Below, one piece after another: positions 43,854 through 56,715 of a stretch of DNA of 64,000 bases. The notes beneath the pieces are model-generated. The model saw only the letters and a program-made list of their open reading frames with translations. It was not told where the DNA came from and ran no database searches. Position 1 is the stretch's first letter. Every line of letters starts with the position of its first letter. The translations under genes were made by a program, and so were the position numbers. The stretch is taken from positions 28,989,977 through 29,053,976 of the forward strand of contig CM047809.1 in assembly GCA_026214975.1 (NCBI GenBank), given 5' to 3'. The stretch comes from Gentiana macrophylla (taxonomy: Eukaryota > Streptophyta > Magnoliopsida > Gentianales > Gentianaceae).

Positions 43854-45569
43854 TGTTTTGATGATGATTCATCACTTATTCAGTTATTGTTTTTAGGCCC
43901 CATTGATGAAGTGTCATAACTAGCTGTTATTGTGCAAAGCAAAAAGTTGTCTAGAAATCAATGTATAGGATTTAATAGAGTCTGATATTTGTATAAGTTA
44001 ATCAGACAAGCACTGTAATAGTTCTAGGTTTAGAACTGAGAAATTGAGTAAATAATTTATGAGGAAACTGAGATCCTAAAATAAATACCGTAAAATTGAC
44101 ATAAGAACACACCAACAGAATCTGAAGAAGTAAGTTCACAGAGGGACACAGACTCAGTTGACTTATCTAGAAGATCAAGAAGCGAGGTTCGAGACTCGAT
44201 TATTGAAGACGAAGAATCGAGGGTTCAAACTCGCTTTATGAAGACTAAGTCGAGATCAGAAAGTTAGACTTCAGGCAAGATTGTGATGACCTGAACTGAC
44301 TTTATGGATCTTGTATGAAGGACTAAGAATCATAAGGACAATGATATCTTAGATGATCGATTGAAAATGGTGTACTCTAATTTAGTCAATTATAATCAGA
44401 TGAAGAATAGAGTACTGAGATTTTGAAGAAGAGTAAAAACTCAGTTAATGCTCTTAAAAACTAGAAACTGACTAAGTCGTGTTTGAATCAGTTTTTTAAC
44501 TGAAGATATGAAAAACTGAAGACAAATCGGACCGTTATAAGATAAGCAATCTTATTGGACCCACAGAATGTCAGAAAGGATACTGATATACAAACAAAAA
44601 AACAGGACCACTAACGGTAAGGATTCAAATTCAAATGATCTAACCGTTAGAGAAACCCCTATAAATAGTCTTCTTCTACCATTAGAAGAAGTGCGGAATT
44701 CTAAGAATTAATCTAGTCAAGAAAGTTCATACTAAGAGGGAAAGTAAATCAAAAGAATTCCTGCTAAGCACTTAATTGCAAGATCAAGAAATATCTTCAA
44801 GTGTTCATAAGCATTCAAAGAAAGATCAAGATCAATCATTTGAAGGAAAACAGAGCTGTGCATAACTTGTATATCTAGAAGAGAAAGCTCAAATCACAAA
44901 TTGAATCATAGTTATTGATTCAAGTCTTAACTTTGATTTATCAAAGGTTTTAGACTGTGAAACACCAAGAAGGTGTGAAGGACAGTTGAGCTGCAGTCAG
45001 GAAGACTGTGTTTGTGATGAGCTGGTGAAGAGGCAAGACAACCCTCCAAGGACCAGTGTTTCAAACAATTGGAGAGCAGCCATACAACCTGTTCTACAAG
45101 TGTTTAGATAGTGAAGCTAGGGATTAGTCAATGACTATCAGTTTATGACTTTTTGTAACTGAGCCACCTCAAAGAGTTCTAGTGGAATTTTCCTCCGCAT
45201 CATAGGGGAAGAGAGGACTGACAGGATTACACCACCTGGAACCTCTATAATTGTTGTTTATTTACATTACGCATTTATTTATTGCATTATAGTTATAATA
45301 ATCCAGTTCACATACTCAGCAAACATCAGAACCTGAGTCAGCATATTAACTGATAATTCATATTTTTCAAAGGCTTAATTTAATCCACTACCGGTTAACT
45401 CAGCTAATGATAAGTCACTTTTGACTTATACTCAGCAAAGTTAGCTTAACTCCGCACAAGTTTAAGTTGAACTAAATCTGGTTTAAGATTCAGTTTTTGG
45501 GAAACATTTTGGTGACAAGTTTATTCACCCCCCCTCTAAACTTGTGTTCGCCTTTCCAAGGGACCAACA
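43854..45569 (+). repeat. 5' LTR of a copia (SIRE-like) element
   Basis: 1,716 bp from TGTTTTGATGATG to GGGACCAACA, followed two bases later by a tRNA-Met-type primer site. The TATA box is TATAAATA at 44660-44667. The early part (43910-44010) is similar to 63530-63640, the start of another LTR of the same family. ACTGA/CTCAGTT phrases are frequent throughout. Confidence 0.8.
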
Positions 45570-45571
45570 AT

Positions 45572-45583
45572 TGGTATCGGAGC
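45572..45583 (+). other. primer-binding site, tRNA-Met type (copia element)
   Basis: TGGTATCGGAGC is one base off the usual TGGTATCAGAGC. It is placed two bases after the LTR edge. Confidence 0.8.
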
Positions 45584-45697
45584 AGTGCTTCTGTTCTGAA
45601 GAGATCCATAGCTGAATCTCTACATCAGTTCGTTTACTCGAAGTAACCGGGTTTTAGTTATTTCCGTTACCAACCTTAGCTGATTCTCACAATTAAA

Positions 45698-46930
45698 TTG
45701 TTTGCTCAAGTCTTTAAAGTTTTTCAAAACTGCATCATGGACAAACAACAACACTTTAGAAATTTGATAAACTGTTCATTTTTAATATTTGATGAATACA
45801 AAAGTAAATTGCAGGCTTTGGTGGCTGATACTCAAGAAAAGCTGATTGAAACATTCATTGAAGATCCATCCATCAAAAGTCTGAAAAAAAATGTTGAGAC
45901 TCTACCCATAAGCTTTGGAGGAAATGACTATGGTGAGAATGATGAAGAAATTCTACTATTTAAAACCAATCTGATGAACAACTCTGTCAAATCAAACAAA
46001 GACAAGCAGATATTGGAATATGAAGTAGATGAAACTGAAACCTTATCAGTCAAACATCATGAGGCAAGTAATTCCACTTTCAACACTCACACTGCCATGA
46101 ACAATCATAGAAATGAAGATTTCAATGAAACCTTGGACATACTTATAAAGGAATTGGAGGTAATTCAAAAGAATTACGAGAATGTCAAAAAGGAAAAAGA
46201 TCTATTGAAAGCTGAATTTCTAAGATTGAATTCTAAGATCAATCTTATCAAGGCTTATAATGAAACTAAGGAGATTTGCTCAACTGATGAACTAACAGAG
46301 GTAATAAACGTCACAGAATCATCAGTTGATCCAACTTCTAACGTTCAATTCAAACCTGGAAAACCATTTGGAGACAGAACCGGTTTAGGGCTCGACAGTC
46401 AGCAAATTTCTAAGTTCAGACGTAGTAAAGTTGCACCTAAGTTTTTAGCTGCACAAAGTCAGGAACTCAGAAAACTGACAAAATTGTTAGAACTGACAAT
46501 TACACAGCACAGCCTCGAGCTAAAACTGACAAAATTGTAAAATCGATCAAGAGTAAACAAAGAGATCGAAAGATTTTACTGAAAAGTATCGAAGGATCGA
46601 AAAGTCACAACTGATCCAAGGTCAGTTAAAAGAACATTCAAGTCATATTCTCATAAGAATGAAAATCATTCATGGAATAATAGATTCAGGGGGAAAGGAA
46701 GACTCTTCCTTACTGATGAAGACTGGAATGCACCGATATTTCAAGATCTCATCAGTTTCACAAGTTTAATGAACCAAAGATTGACCAAAACATCATAAAT
46801 TTGTGAAAGCTGACTCTATTCAGTATCAAGAGAGGTATGTAAAGACTAAGACTAAGATCAACAAGCCTTTACCAAAAACTAATCAAAAAGGACCCAAGTA
46901 TGTATGGTATCAAAGATCTCTCATTCTGTT
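45698..46930 (+). pseudogene. SIRE-like copia gag remnant
   Basis: The open stretch 45698-46540 (280 residues) has a coiled-coil region (about 140-185, ETLDILIKELEVIQKNY then NVKKEKDLLKAEF) and the phrase KPFGDRTGLGL. The latter matches the TGLG motif that precedes the nucleic-acid-binding part of SIRE/Maximus gag. After the stop, about 46890-46920 still encodes KGPKYVWYQ, the usual end of that region. The capsid part that should precede the coil is missing and no zinc knuckle remains, so most of gag is deleted. Confidence 0.55.
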
Positions 46931-47249
46931 TTGCAGGAGAAAATCAAAAGTTGAGAACTGAGAAGTTGCAATTCTTAAAACTGAGTTGTACTCACAACTG
47001 AGTTTTTGAATTAACAAAGAAGGACATTTACTACAAGTTCCAGATAAGGACAAAACTGGATATTTATAGCTGGAGATACACTGCACCTACTGCATTTACT
47101 GATACTAGCTACATATGACAGAACGTATGTGACCTACATAAATCTTAACCGTTCACCTTTTTCACTCATCACCTTTTTTGCAATTTCAACGATTTTTGAC
47201 AAGACGTTTTGAATCCCACTCAGATCTTTCAACCACTCTATCTACCACT

Positions 47250-47257
47250 TATAAATA
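47250..47257 (+). promoter_or_regulatory. TATA box upstream of the extra ORF in the copia element
   Basis: TATAAATA is followed by a C/T-rich leader and, 109 bp on, an ATG in excellent context (AAAAAATGGCC). The arrangement looks like a separate transcription unit inside the element. Confidence 0.5.
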
Positions 47258-47365
47258 CCGTCGTATTTTCCCATTAATTCCTTACACTCAGTTTTCATAT
47301 AATCATCCTTTGAAGTTCTTTCTAAAATCTCAAACATCTCTAATCTAACTCGACCTTCAGAAAAA

Positions 47366-49293
47366 ATGGCCTTCACTCGAGTTGAACCTGGAATGATCAT
47401 CTCACTTGATCAATTTATTGCTAAATACACTGATCAGACCCTCACCAAGAAAATTGTAACAAAGATTCGGGAAATAAAGGGTTTGGAACAAGTGTTCAAT
47501 ATTAATCTGCAAAGCGTTTGTCTGATAGCATTGAAGACTTTTATGAATTTGGAAAGACGACCATAGAAGGAGAAGATGTTCACACCCTCACAACCACTGT
47601 TAATGGAAAAGAAATTCAAGTCAATGAGGACCTGATAGCAGATATCTTTGGCTTCGACAAATCTGGATGTTCGGCATCTGTCAAATTAAGCAAAGGGCAG
47701 AAAGAGAAATTATGGAAAGTTATTGCAGTAAATTCAGAAACACCAGTATTGCAGACTGGAAGCACAAGCCTACTCAAACCCGAGTTCAATTTTCTTACCA
47801 AGATGTTGGCAAATTGCGTGATTGGAAACGCAGGAAACTTTAGCAATCTATCTGGCACCAAACTGGATATACTGTACGTCATATGGTTCAAAGAAGATTT
47901 CGACTGGAAAAGGTACATTTTGGATCAACTAATGGCACAATCTTTTGATGTACCCAAGAAGAAAACTGAAGTGAAGAAAGGCAGATTTTATCATAAGAAG
48001 ACTCTTGCTATATTAGTCCAAAGAATTCTTCATCACTTTGGAATAGCAAAGAAAAAGGAAACTGCAATTGTAGACTGGAAAATTGCAACCAAAGAAGAAA
48101 AACCTGGAAAGAGGAAATTGGAGGTTTCTGAAATCGAACCTAAGAAGAAAAGTAGAAAATCAAAGAAACCTCGAAGCGGGCCTGAAGCTCTTGAACAAGT
48201 TGATGAACTGAGAGAAAAGAAGAGAAAGCTGGAAGCTTCAATTCAAGCAAAACTTGCTGAAACTGCAAAGAAAGTTTTGGAGCCTTCTCCAACAAAATCT
48301 GCTACTCCGGTTGCTGAAAGCTCAGCAAATAAACTGAGAACTGAAGAAACCCCCACCAAACCTGTTCCAACTGAAAAAGTCACCACTGATAAAGAAACTA
48401 CAGTTGAAGAAGAAGTTGTTCCTTCACTGCCAGAAGCTGACACTCAGGGTGAACAAACCCTGAGAGATAAGTTTAATGATGAAGAAACTGACAGTGAAGA
48501 AATTTTGATCGACTTAGAGACATTGACCATGCTCAAGCTACTCTCCAAGTCTAGATCCACACCACAAAAATCAGCATCTAGAATTGAGTATGAGGAGTCA
48601 TTCAAGAACGTTGAAACTTCTCAACATGAGGAAAAAGAATTTGCTGAAATTGAATCAAGACTAGTACAAGTCATCACTCTGGATGAGCTTGTCAGTGAAA
48701 CTGAAATCGTTCCAAAAGATAAGAAGGAAGAGGAATCGCTTCTGCGTAAAAGATCTTGAACCATCGTAAGATCAGTCGTTGAACCAACACCAAGAAGAGA
48801 ACCAGATTCTTTTAACTAGAACTTGAGTCGGCAAAAGAACAAGTTCTTGAACATGTAGAAGAACTTGTTGTCATTTGAAGAAATTTGGAAATCGAGCTTA
48901 CCATCTCGGCCTTTGATTGAAACTGAAACCAACATAATCTCAGTTATTGCTGAAGGGGAAGCCAACAAAAATGATCTGGAAAAAACTGAAGAAATTGAAA
49001 GAATTGAGACTCCTTTAGAATCTAATCTGGAGATTCCGAGAGAGAGTGAAGTAATCACAATTCCTCCTGGATTATCTGTTAACACTGGAGAATTGATAGC
49101 AGCTGACTGCAAGAGACTGCACGCTTATCAAAATTGGAAACTCAGCTCCATATCAAATCAAAGAAGTCAGTTAGCAGAAATGGAAATCACAGAGAAATGG
49201 GTATTTGATCTTTACAACATCACTCATTTGTCCGAACTGATCAACACTGATGAATTTTTGACCAACAACTATGTCTTCTATTTCCTTTCATAA
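47366..49293 (+). pseudogene. extra ORF of the copia element (plant-transposon-protein-like domain)
   Basis: The ATG at 47366 (MAFTRVEPGM) opens a protein broken by one frameshift near 47516 and then continuing in a single frame to 49293, with stops at 48757 and two more by 48850. Without these it would be about 640 residues. The N-terminal 200 residues (IEDFYEFGKTTI, TTVNGKEIQVNEDLIADIFGF, LLKPEFNFLTKMLANCVI, GTKLDILYVIWFKEDFDWKRYI) resemble the 'putative plant transposon protein' domain found in extra ORFs of plant retroelements. The rest is basic (EPKKKSRKSKKPR, a likely nuclear-localisation signal), then coiled-coil and acidic. Function is unknown. No pol domain lies nearby. Confidence 0.55.
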
Positions 49294-51678
49294 AGAAAAT
49301 TTAAAGTTTATTAAATAGTTTATTTAACCTTTTGAATCACATTCAAAACATGAACTATTTAATTAACCTTTAAGCAATGATAAAAGAATTAAGTCAATAC
49401 TTAAATCTTACAATTTTGAAAACAACATTTCCAAAATTCGACGTGGTCATTCTTATTCAACATTTGAATTAATTGTCATAGTATGACAGAATGTTCATGT
49501 TGGATCGTATCCAATATATGACTAATTCGTTGAAACTCATTTCAAGTGATTCTATAATGTCATGAGCTTCTGTTTTTCATTAATAATTAAAGTCTTGGAG
49601 CACTGCATCAAATATGTAGCCTCATTGTCTCTAACCACTATAACGGGGTTGCTCGTGTCATTACTTATTTAAAAGGATTAAAATTACCTAACCATATTTG
49701 AGAACGTTTCTCAAAAGGTAATAGTCATAATTTGGTTTTACTAATCGAGAATAAAAACATAAATATAAAAGTTTGCTAAAACTACAACATAAAATAAAGA
49801 TAAAAGAGTGTTGTTGTTTATACATGCAAAATCAAAGATGGTCTTTGGGATTATGATTTTGCTCCCACTAGTCAATTACTCTCAATTGACTTTCAAGAAT
49901 TTTCCAAAGTTCTTTAGTGGCTGGAATCCTATCTAGTTGACTCGATCGCCGGCGTGGGCCGATCGACCAGGTCGATTTCGACGGGTAGATACTTCTTACC
50001 AATCGCGTCCAACGCGACTTCCAGTGGTTTGACTAGTCAACTCTTTGACAATTCACATCGCCTATGTGATAATCAACCTCATGTCTCTAAAATCAGACGG
50101 TCCTGTCGTGGGCCAATCACCGCAAGATTCTTAGTCACGTCGTAACCCAAGTATTCATGAGATCTCATAACGATCATATCTCGATAATGATGATATACCC
50201 GAGGTAAGTCAACTCCCAACGTGGGCCGATCAGTTGGATCCGAACAAGGGCTCTTCACTGTCACTATAATATTGGGAGACATATTATAACTCGATTTTTG
50301 TTGTGGGAGTAATTTTAAATTAATTCACTTAATTAATTTCAAATTAATTCTCTTAATTAATTTAATTATGGTCTCATTATGTATATCTATCTCTATAGAC
50401 ATACATCCTACACATTCATCTTGATCGTGCCTAGTTATGCATCTATCGTATCATATAAAATAAATACAAGCACAAAATAAATAAATGTGTAAAGTAACCG
50501 GTATGATCATGAACTTTTCCTAGGTACATTTCGAATACAAACTGACGAAACCGCGGGTCATAATCTGAGGGTAGCTGCAACCGCCAATAAGATCTTTAAT
50601 TCGCCATCTCCAATGGGATCTTTATTCTTCTTTCTTTGGTCTCCATCTTCTGCTACATTCTTGTTACATTTAATGCTATCTAATAAAATAAATACACCCG
50701 CCGCATACGGGGGAGCTAACGGGAATGGGATAAATGCAGAAAATAAACTAGGTTACGTTCTTCATAACGGCCTAGGACAATTTTTAAACCAGCAGAAAAA
50801 ATAAATCATACACATCTATCCTATCGGTCGAGTCCATAATCAATCGGGGTCCATATAATCATATTATATCTACTATTACTAATCCATACAATAAAATCTT
50901 ATGAAATAGATAAATTAACACTTAACTACTTGCGTCTTAATTAATTGATTAACATTTAATTAATCAAATAATTTTATCCAATCAATAAACTAATTAACAT
51001 TTAATTAATTAAATGATTTTAATCGAAATAAAATTAACGGTAAATTTTAAACGATTTTAATTAATTAAAACTATTCTAAAAAATAAATCAAAATTAAAAT
51101 TAAGTCTCTTTTATTTCTTTCCTTTTGATTCCTAATCAAAAGGGACGCCTTTGGTTTCCTGAACCAAAATGCACCAACCTTGGCCCTTTCTATAATCAAA
51201 ATTTTGAAAAGGGCATAGGCCTAGGCATTTTCCAAAATCAAATATTTTGAAAATGGCCTAGACCTATTCCAAACTAAATTTAGAATGACCAAGATTATTT
51301 AAAGGCAAATCATATTTACCAAATAATGTCATGTGGCATCTCATTGGTCCAAACTATTTGAACCATTAGTTAGCCACATGACATCAACTAAACAAAGAGA
51401 TATCAATCACAACTATGAACCACATTGAATCACAAAATACATACAACAAAATTTTGGAGATCCACCAGAAAGAAGCACCAGCCGACGCCGACCGCCCCGG
51501 GGGGAAGCAGCCGCCGTCGGCGCAATTTCCGGTGGGGGTGCCGCCGCCGATCACCCCAAAAGCTGACTTATTGTTTTTTTTTCTTTTCGTGTATCGTTTT
51601 GCGAATAAAAAATATTTCATCTTTTAATTACGTGATTTAAACGATAAAATTAACTACGCAAACTTAAGTTCGAAACTC
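49294..51678 (-). other. non-coding interior of a minus-strand copia element
   Basis: This lies between the broken extra ORF and the primer site at 51679. It shows no gag or pol signature. It has three spaced copies of a GTGGGCCGATC-like phrase (49953, 50108, 50221), a purine tract on the minus strand (ACTAGTGGGAGC, 49861-49872) and a CG-rich patch (51480-51545) in otherwise AT-rich DNA. Where the copia element ends on the left is not visible. Confidence 0.45.
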
Positions 51679-51690
51679 GCTCTGCTACCA
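51679..51690 (-). other. primer-binding site, tRNA-Met type (minus copia element)
   Basis: Minus TGGTAGCAGAGC, one base off TGGTATCAGAGC, next to the LTR edge at 51692. Confidence 0.75.
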
Positions 51691-51691
51691 C

Positions 51692-52441
51692 TGTTAGGAA
51701 ATCTACGCGGGAACGCAGCGGAATTCAAAAATTATTCCTTTTAACTAAGATCGACTTCATTTAAGCAATAAACAAATAAGTAGTAGATGATGGTTACCTT
51801 GCTTGATCTAAAAGATTGACGCTTTGACCGTCTAAGGAGAGTAGCGATGCACGGAGCCGCCCAAGCGTTCAACCTCTACCGGTATCCACACGAACAGCCC
51901 GCCAGAATCCCATCATGGATTGCTACTAGAAAAATCCGGTTGCTAGACCGACATTTTCTCTCTCTCTAATCTCTCTCTAAGAAGCTCTCTATTTTTCACA
52001 AGAACTATTAGCTCTTGGAATTGTGATGTACAAAAGAGCTAGCCAAGACTCCCTTTTATAGGAGATACCTGCGCCCCATTGTGTCCCAATCAGATTAAAT
52101 ATTGAGGAGAAAGAAAATTTTTTCCTAATAAATTAAGGAAAATCCCAATGATTCATTTATCTCATTAATATTCAATATCTTATATTAAATATTTTTCCTT
52201 AGATATATATTGACAATATCTTATATTGAATATATCTTTATCTTATTACCACAAATCTATTTTTCCCAAAAATCAATTAATATCCAATATTAATATTATG
52301 GTAATCTTATTAATTAAATTGCATAAGCCAAGTGTATCTTATACACAAGAAACCTGCGCCCTTTATCCAAATTAACTGGCATCCGGAATATTCTTTAATT
52401 AATATAATACTATGATTAATCAATTTGAAAAATACATGTTT

Positions 52442-52516
<75 letters not shown>

Positions 52517-53636
52517 AATACATATCTAATAAATGTACATTTAATTAATCAACATAATTAATATCTTGTATTATATTTATACATAATAAATAAATACTAC
52601 CATATTAATTTACCACTATAACCTTTATAGTTTGAGATAAATTCTTTCCTTATTCGGTTATCACTATAACCGCATTTTAATCCGGCTTGATGTTCATATG
52701 TGTGTGAGCCGATAGGCTTCCGAATATGTTGGCCGTAGACACAAAGTGCAAATTACGAAAATGCCTTTCATACCTAACGATCACGGGATAGCGTCTAGCA
52801 ACACACCGTGACCCCCAATCATTAGAAGAGTCAAATGCAATGACTACTACCTTTAATGTGAAACTGTTACTGTGTAAATAGAATCCTATCGCTGTAATAA
52901 TATCCATACGGTCGTACGTCGAGTGTCAAGCATCAACGACCTTATCTTATAATCTGGATATCATGCTCTCTCGAAGTAACTCATTTACTTCCACTTTGCA
53001 AAGATTCACGAGAGTAAGACATTCCTTATAAGAAGGCCCTTTCAGATATTCACTCCTACTAATAGGGTACGCGATTTTCGGACGACCAAACATGTATACT
53101 CTGCATGCTTCATTATCACACCCAATCAATACCGCATGATCGCCCCGTGGATAAGAGAAACCTCAATAGTGTCAAAGCATGGCAATCCATACCGTGATGC
53201 TATGTAGACTCCGCTCCTAAGAATAATTACACAACCGTCATATAGTGTCACTTAACAGTGTAGGTGGGTCAGTCTAACATACGCATTCTCTAATACACGT
53301 CCACGTACAGTCCAAGTGACTCTACACTTCGATAGATGAGATCTATCCCTGCCCTTAAAGACAAAAGACATCTAATACGTGCTAGCCTGTTTGTACTATC
53401 AATGCCCTGTTTAATAATGCATAAGCCTAGAGACATTTAAGTATCAAACTTATTAAAGTGATTAGAGATCTCATCATCCATAATCGCCAACAGTTCATAA
53501 TTGGTTCTTTAAAAGAACAAATACACGACAACTGAAAAGTCATTTATTATATGTATAAACATAAAAAAATAGTAGAAATGATCCGACCCGGTCGGATCCG
53601 GTCCAACCCGATTGTGTTTAGGACACTATTTCAACA
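51692..53636 (-). repeat. 5' LTR of a minus-strand copia element
   Basis: 1,945 bp, TGTTAGGAAATC to CTATTTCAACA on the plus strand. The U3 side matches the fragment at 41488-42075. An (AT)n tract sits at 52445-52512. The LTR interrupts the transposon-protein-like gene that continues at 53637 on its right. Confidence 0.8.
52445..52512. repeat. (AT)n microsatellite
   Basis: 68 bp of pure AT dinucleotide inside the copia LTR. Such tracts are prone to length change and can extrude as cruciforms. Confidence 0.95.
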
Positions 53637-54341
53637 AAACGTATCGATCATACGCCCGTATGGAAGCAACTCACATTTAGATCCAGCAACATACCGAATG
53701 CGGGTATGCATGAGAAAACCGTCATTCACCTCATTTTCGATATCCAGAAAGAACATGAGCTCCGTATGACTTGGCGTAACCAAGCCATAATGATCGCAGG
53801 GCAGCAGATGGGAAATGACAAACCTATTCAATACCTTCACGTCCCATGACCGGTCATTTTCCAAAGAGATAGTCAGGGCATTGAAAAAGTCTCCCTGCCA
53901 CTCGACATCAAAATGTACAGCAATAATATCTAGCCTCTCCGTTCGGTACACTCGTAGCAGTAGTGTACTAATCCAAACCAATGGGTGCATCCTCAATGTC
54001 GAAGTATGCATTGATCCTCTCGATACATAAGTCAATACGAACACTTCTAATCTTATCAAACTGGGCTCGAGGGTTATGCGCTAAAAATGCATAAAACTAC
54101 CAGACGATTGTGGCTTTGAACATGGCCGGAACCTCGGCCATGGCCAACCATCGCTCACGACAATCACTGATATCGACGCCTCTCTCTCGAGCAACAATAC
54201 ATGTGTTTCAGTGGCGGCGGAATGACTCATAAATCTGTATCGAATCAAACTGCTCAACCCCGTTCATCTAGGGTTTAACATCTCTCTGGACATCCTACTG
54301 TCCACCAGGTCTTCTTGGTCCTTTGTTGCGTCTCCTGGCCA
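53637..54341 (-). pseudogene. plant-transposon-protein-like gene, cut by the copia LTR
   Basis: The minus strand from an ATG at 54341 (MARRRNKGPRRPGG) through a stop and frameshifts encodes FDSIQIYES, VDISDCRERWLAMAEVP, FYAFLAHNPRARFDKIRSV and, in the open stretch 54059-53637, VKVLNRFVISHLLPCDHYG, ELMFFLDIENEVNDG and LLPYGRMIDTFC. This pattern fits the 'putative plant transposon protein' domain: a conserved N-terminal EFY-like region, then W..F....L.P..H, a hydrophobic helix and LLPYG.LI..LC. The copia LTR begins directly after the final cysteine codon, so the C-terminus is lost. Its role is unknown. It is not the same protein as the extra ORF at 47366. Confidence 0.55.
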
Positions 54342-54675
54342 TGGAACTGGGACTGGTTACTGATTGGACATAGCTCGATTTTGCGGTTGAAGGTTTGCAA
54401 TTTCAAAAGCCTGGAGGTTGGATTTTTTCTAGACATGACTGCAACTGATGAACAGAGTTGGCGAACTAGTTGCAGCAATGGTGACAGCAATAGCAAAAAT
54501 ATCAGCAGCAGCAGTGGTGTTTGGGTAAGGTTTCATGGTGGTTTGGGTGGTGGAAAATGGAATTTTTGGGTGGTGGTATGGTGGTGATGGTGGCCGAACA
54601 TTGCAACAAATAAGAAGTAGAATGTTTGGTCATTTTGGTGAAATAAAGTGAGGGAAATAGTGGTGAAAAAGTGGG

Positions 54676-54683
54676 TTTATATA
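54676..54683 (-). promoter_or_regulatory. TATA box upstream of the transposon-protein-like gene
   Basis: Minus TATATAAA is about 335 bp upstream of the ATG at 54341 and about 140 bp upstream of an earlier ATG near 54536 (MKPYPNTTAAAD). Confidence 0.45.
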
Positions 54684-54929
54684 GGATAAATGGATGGATA
54701 TGGAAGGCTTTATGTGGGATAATGAGATGGATTAATGGTGGTGGAGTGATTGAGATGATTGTAAGGGGATTGAGGTGAAGGTGCTGACTTAAAAGGACAC
54801 GTGGTCAGCAATAACTGCATACTCCTCTCTTTGGCAGTTGTGTGGTATGCTTATACTTTTGGCAGATTTTTTTGTATGGTCATTAGTTTTGTGAGACATT
54901 TTATGGTGCAATATACCAATTAAAATATA

Positions 54930-55102
54930 TCAGAGCATCGAACCCATCGAACCCACGACCTTAGCCAATTGAACTAAGTTGATTATATTAAAAGTATATA
55001 CACAATTTTAATATTATTAGAGGGGTATATTAGTCAATTCGTCCGGAAATTTGAGTGGGGTCCATGGACCCCAGCCTTAACATGCTGGGTCCGCCCCTTT
55101 AT
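54930..55102 (-). repeat. dispersed short repeat, possibly a SINE
   Basis: The minus strand reads GGGGCGGACCCAGCATG, then a perfect palindrome GGGGTCCATGGACCCC (55057-55072), then AT-rich DNA, then TTCAATTGGCTAAGG and GTGGGTTCGAT. The last two resemble pol III A and B boxes but lie unusually close together. Similar sequences are common in dicot genomes. Class is uncertain. Confidence 0.35.
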
Positions 55103-55439
55103 CAGAGTCTTTTATTTTCATTTCTTTCGAAATGAGATGTTGTAATATATGTCATTTCATTAGCATTTATAAAATTCTTTATTGTAAAATATGTCCTCAT
55201 CTAGAAGCGTTGAATGAGAGTCACGTGTGCTCACCAGCAAAATTGTTGCTGCAATTAAGATTATCCTGGCGCAGCATATCCGTAAAGAGCACTGACTGAC
55301 TGCACCATGACTAGCTTCCCAAAGCGTTAAATTAAGCCTTTAAGAGTTAAATCAAACCCTTCTGTTTGTTAACGGTTTCAACACTCAACTGACTCCTCAA
55401 CAGTAGGAGCATCAGGCTCTGGGATCAGATTAGTGCGAC

Positions 55440-55790
55440 CATGAGAGATATATTCTCCATCACTTATTGCCCTCTTCAACGGGCGATGTTCAGTTTTGTT
55501 TCCTCAGAGATTTCCAGCTCAATCGTTTCCTCAGCTTCACGAATTTGAATACCGACATCCCATCTCCTTCTGGGGGCAGCACTTTGAGCAACTCTTATAT
55601 TCCCTGCACCTTGGGGAGCAGCGGGAACATTCGGACCCCACGCAACAGCCTATGGCGGGACACTTGTAGTTAGATCTTGGGCCATCTTCAGGGGAATCAG
55701 TTGTCCTCGATGGGCTGATAAAACTTGTTCCCTCGCAAGCCTCCTCTTCTCACCATGAAGTCTGATTGGGTCTATGTTTTCTGTACAAAG
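55440..55790 (-). pseudogene. unassigned coding-like remnant
   Basis: Two minus-strand pieces look protein-coding: MVRRGGLRGNKFYQPIEDN (about 55757-55701) and LKRAISDGEYISHGRTNLIPEPDAPT, running left from about 55487. Stops and frame changes lie between them. I do not recognise the family. It may be an exon or retroelement fragment truncated by the gypsy LTR at 55843. Confidence 0.25.
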
Positions 55791-56149
55791 GACAAAACAG
55801 TCAGCCCGTAATAATCAAGAAAAGAAAAGCAATAAGTCCTAGTGATGAGAGTCAACTCGACTCTGTTTTTCTACTACTTTTGTATCCCGTAATGACTCGT
55901 TTTGTACAATTCTGGGAGATTTTGATGCTTTATACTCCATTTTTCTTTTCCCGAGATCCGGATGTGTAATCCAGAAATCTCAATCATTTTTGGCGTTCTA
56001 CGTTCATTTTCGGTTACCCTAGTGTCCCGTAGGGGTTACGTTTGGTGTGTGTTTTGATGTGTTTCAGGAAGTAGATGTTCGAGAATGCCCGGATAAAGTG
56101 ATACGGAGCTTCAAGATGCTTAAAAGCTCTTTCTGGGGACAAAACAGGC

Positions 56150-56268
56150 CACGCGTGCGCCTGTCATATCTTAGGCACACGCCTGATATGTTGGATTTTG
56201 CCAAAGTTTCAGTCCGTGATTCTCAAACGATAGGTGCACGCCTAGCATGTGTTGGCGCACGCCTAGTA
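56150..56268 (+). repeat. GC-rich palindromic phrase cluster in the LTR
   Basis: Four copies in two pairs: CACGCGTGCGCCTG (56150-56163), AGGCACACGCCTG (56173-56185), TAGGTGCACGCCTA (56231-56244) and TTGGCGCACGCCTA (56252-56265). The third is close to a perfect palindrome around GTGCAC. The pairs sit upstream of the TATA-like box. Confidence 0.65.
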
Positions 56269-56670
56269 AAACCGACTGAGTTGTTCAGATTCGGTTTCGT
56301 GTGTGAGGTTTATATCGACTTGTCGAGCATTTCATTGACCATAGACCGTGTTGGGTCAGTTAAATCCGGTCATCGGACTGTTGAACCTAACATAGGAGGG
56401 TAGATTATTGAAATAATGTCTATTCTCGGAAATAGGAAGCGACAACCTACGTATGACATCAAGACGTTTAGGTAAATCAAGAATACCTCCGGACTTAGCT
56501 TGGGTTTGGTAAGTAGTTGATTGGATCATAGCTCGGCTATCGTTGTTAATTGTTTAAAACTTTCGTTTTAAGTTAATCATTTTAAACATAGCTCGTTATA
56601 GTTTAATAACCTTCTCAAAAACCTTATTGATCTAAACTAGAGATGACACTAGCTTTGGTACTTAACTAAA

Positions 56671-56715
56671 TTCCCTGTGGGATTACGATCTTGCTCGCTA
56701 GTTTTATACTACAAC
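56671..56715 (+). other. U5 block, longest D-arm complement
   Basis: TTCCCTGTGGGATTACGATC, then TATACTACAAC (56705-56715). The last 11 bases are an exact complement of GTTGTAGTATA near the 5' end of plant tRNA-Asp (recalled sequence). The primer site for the same tRNA lies 58 bases downstream. Confidence 0.6.
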
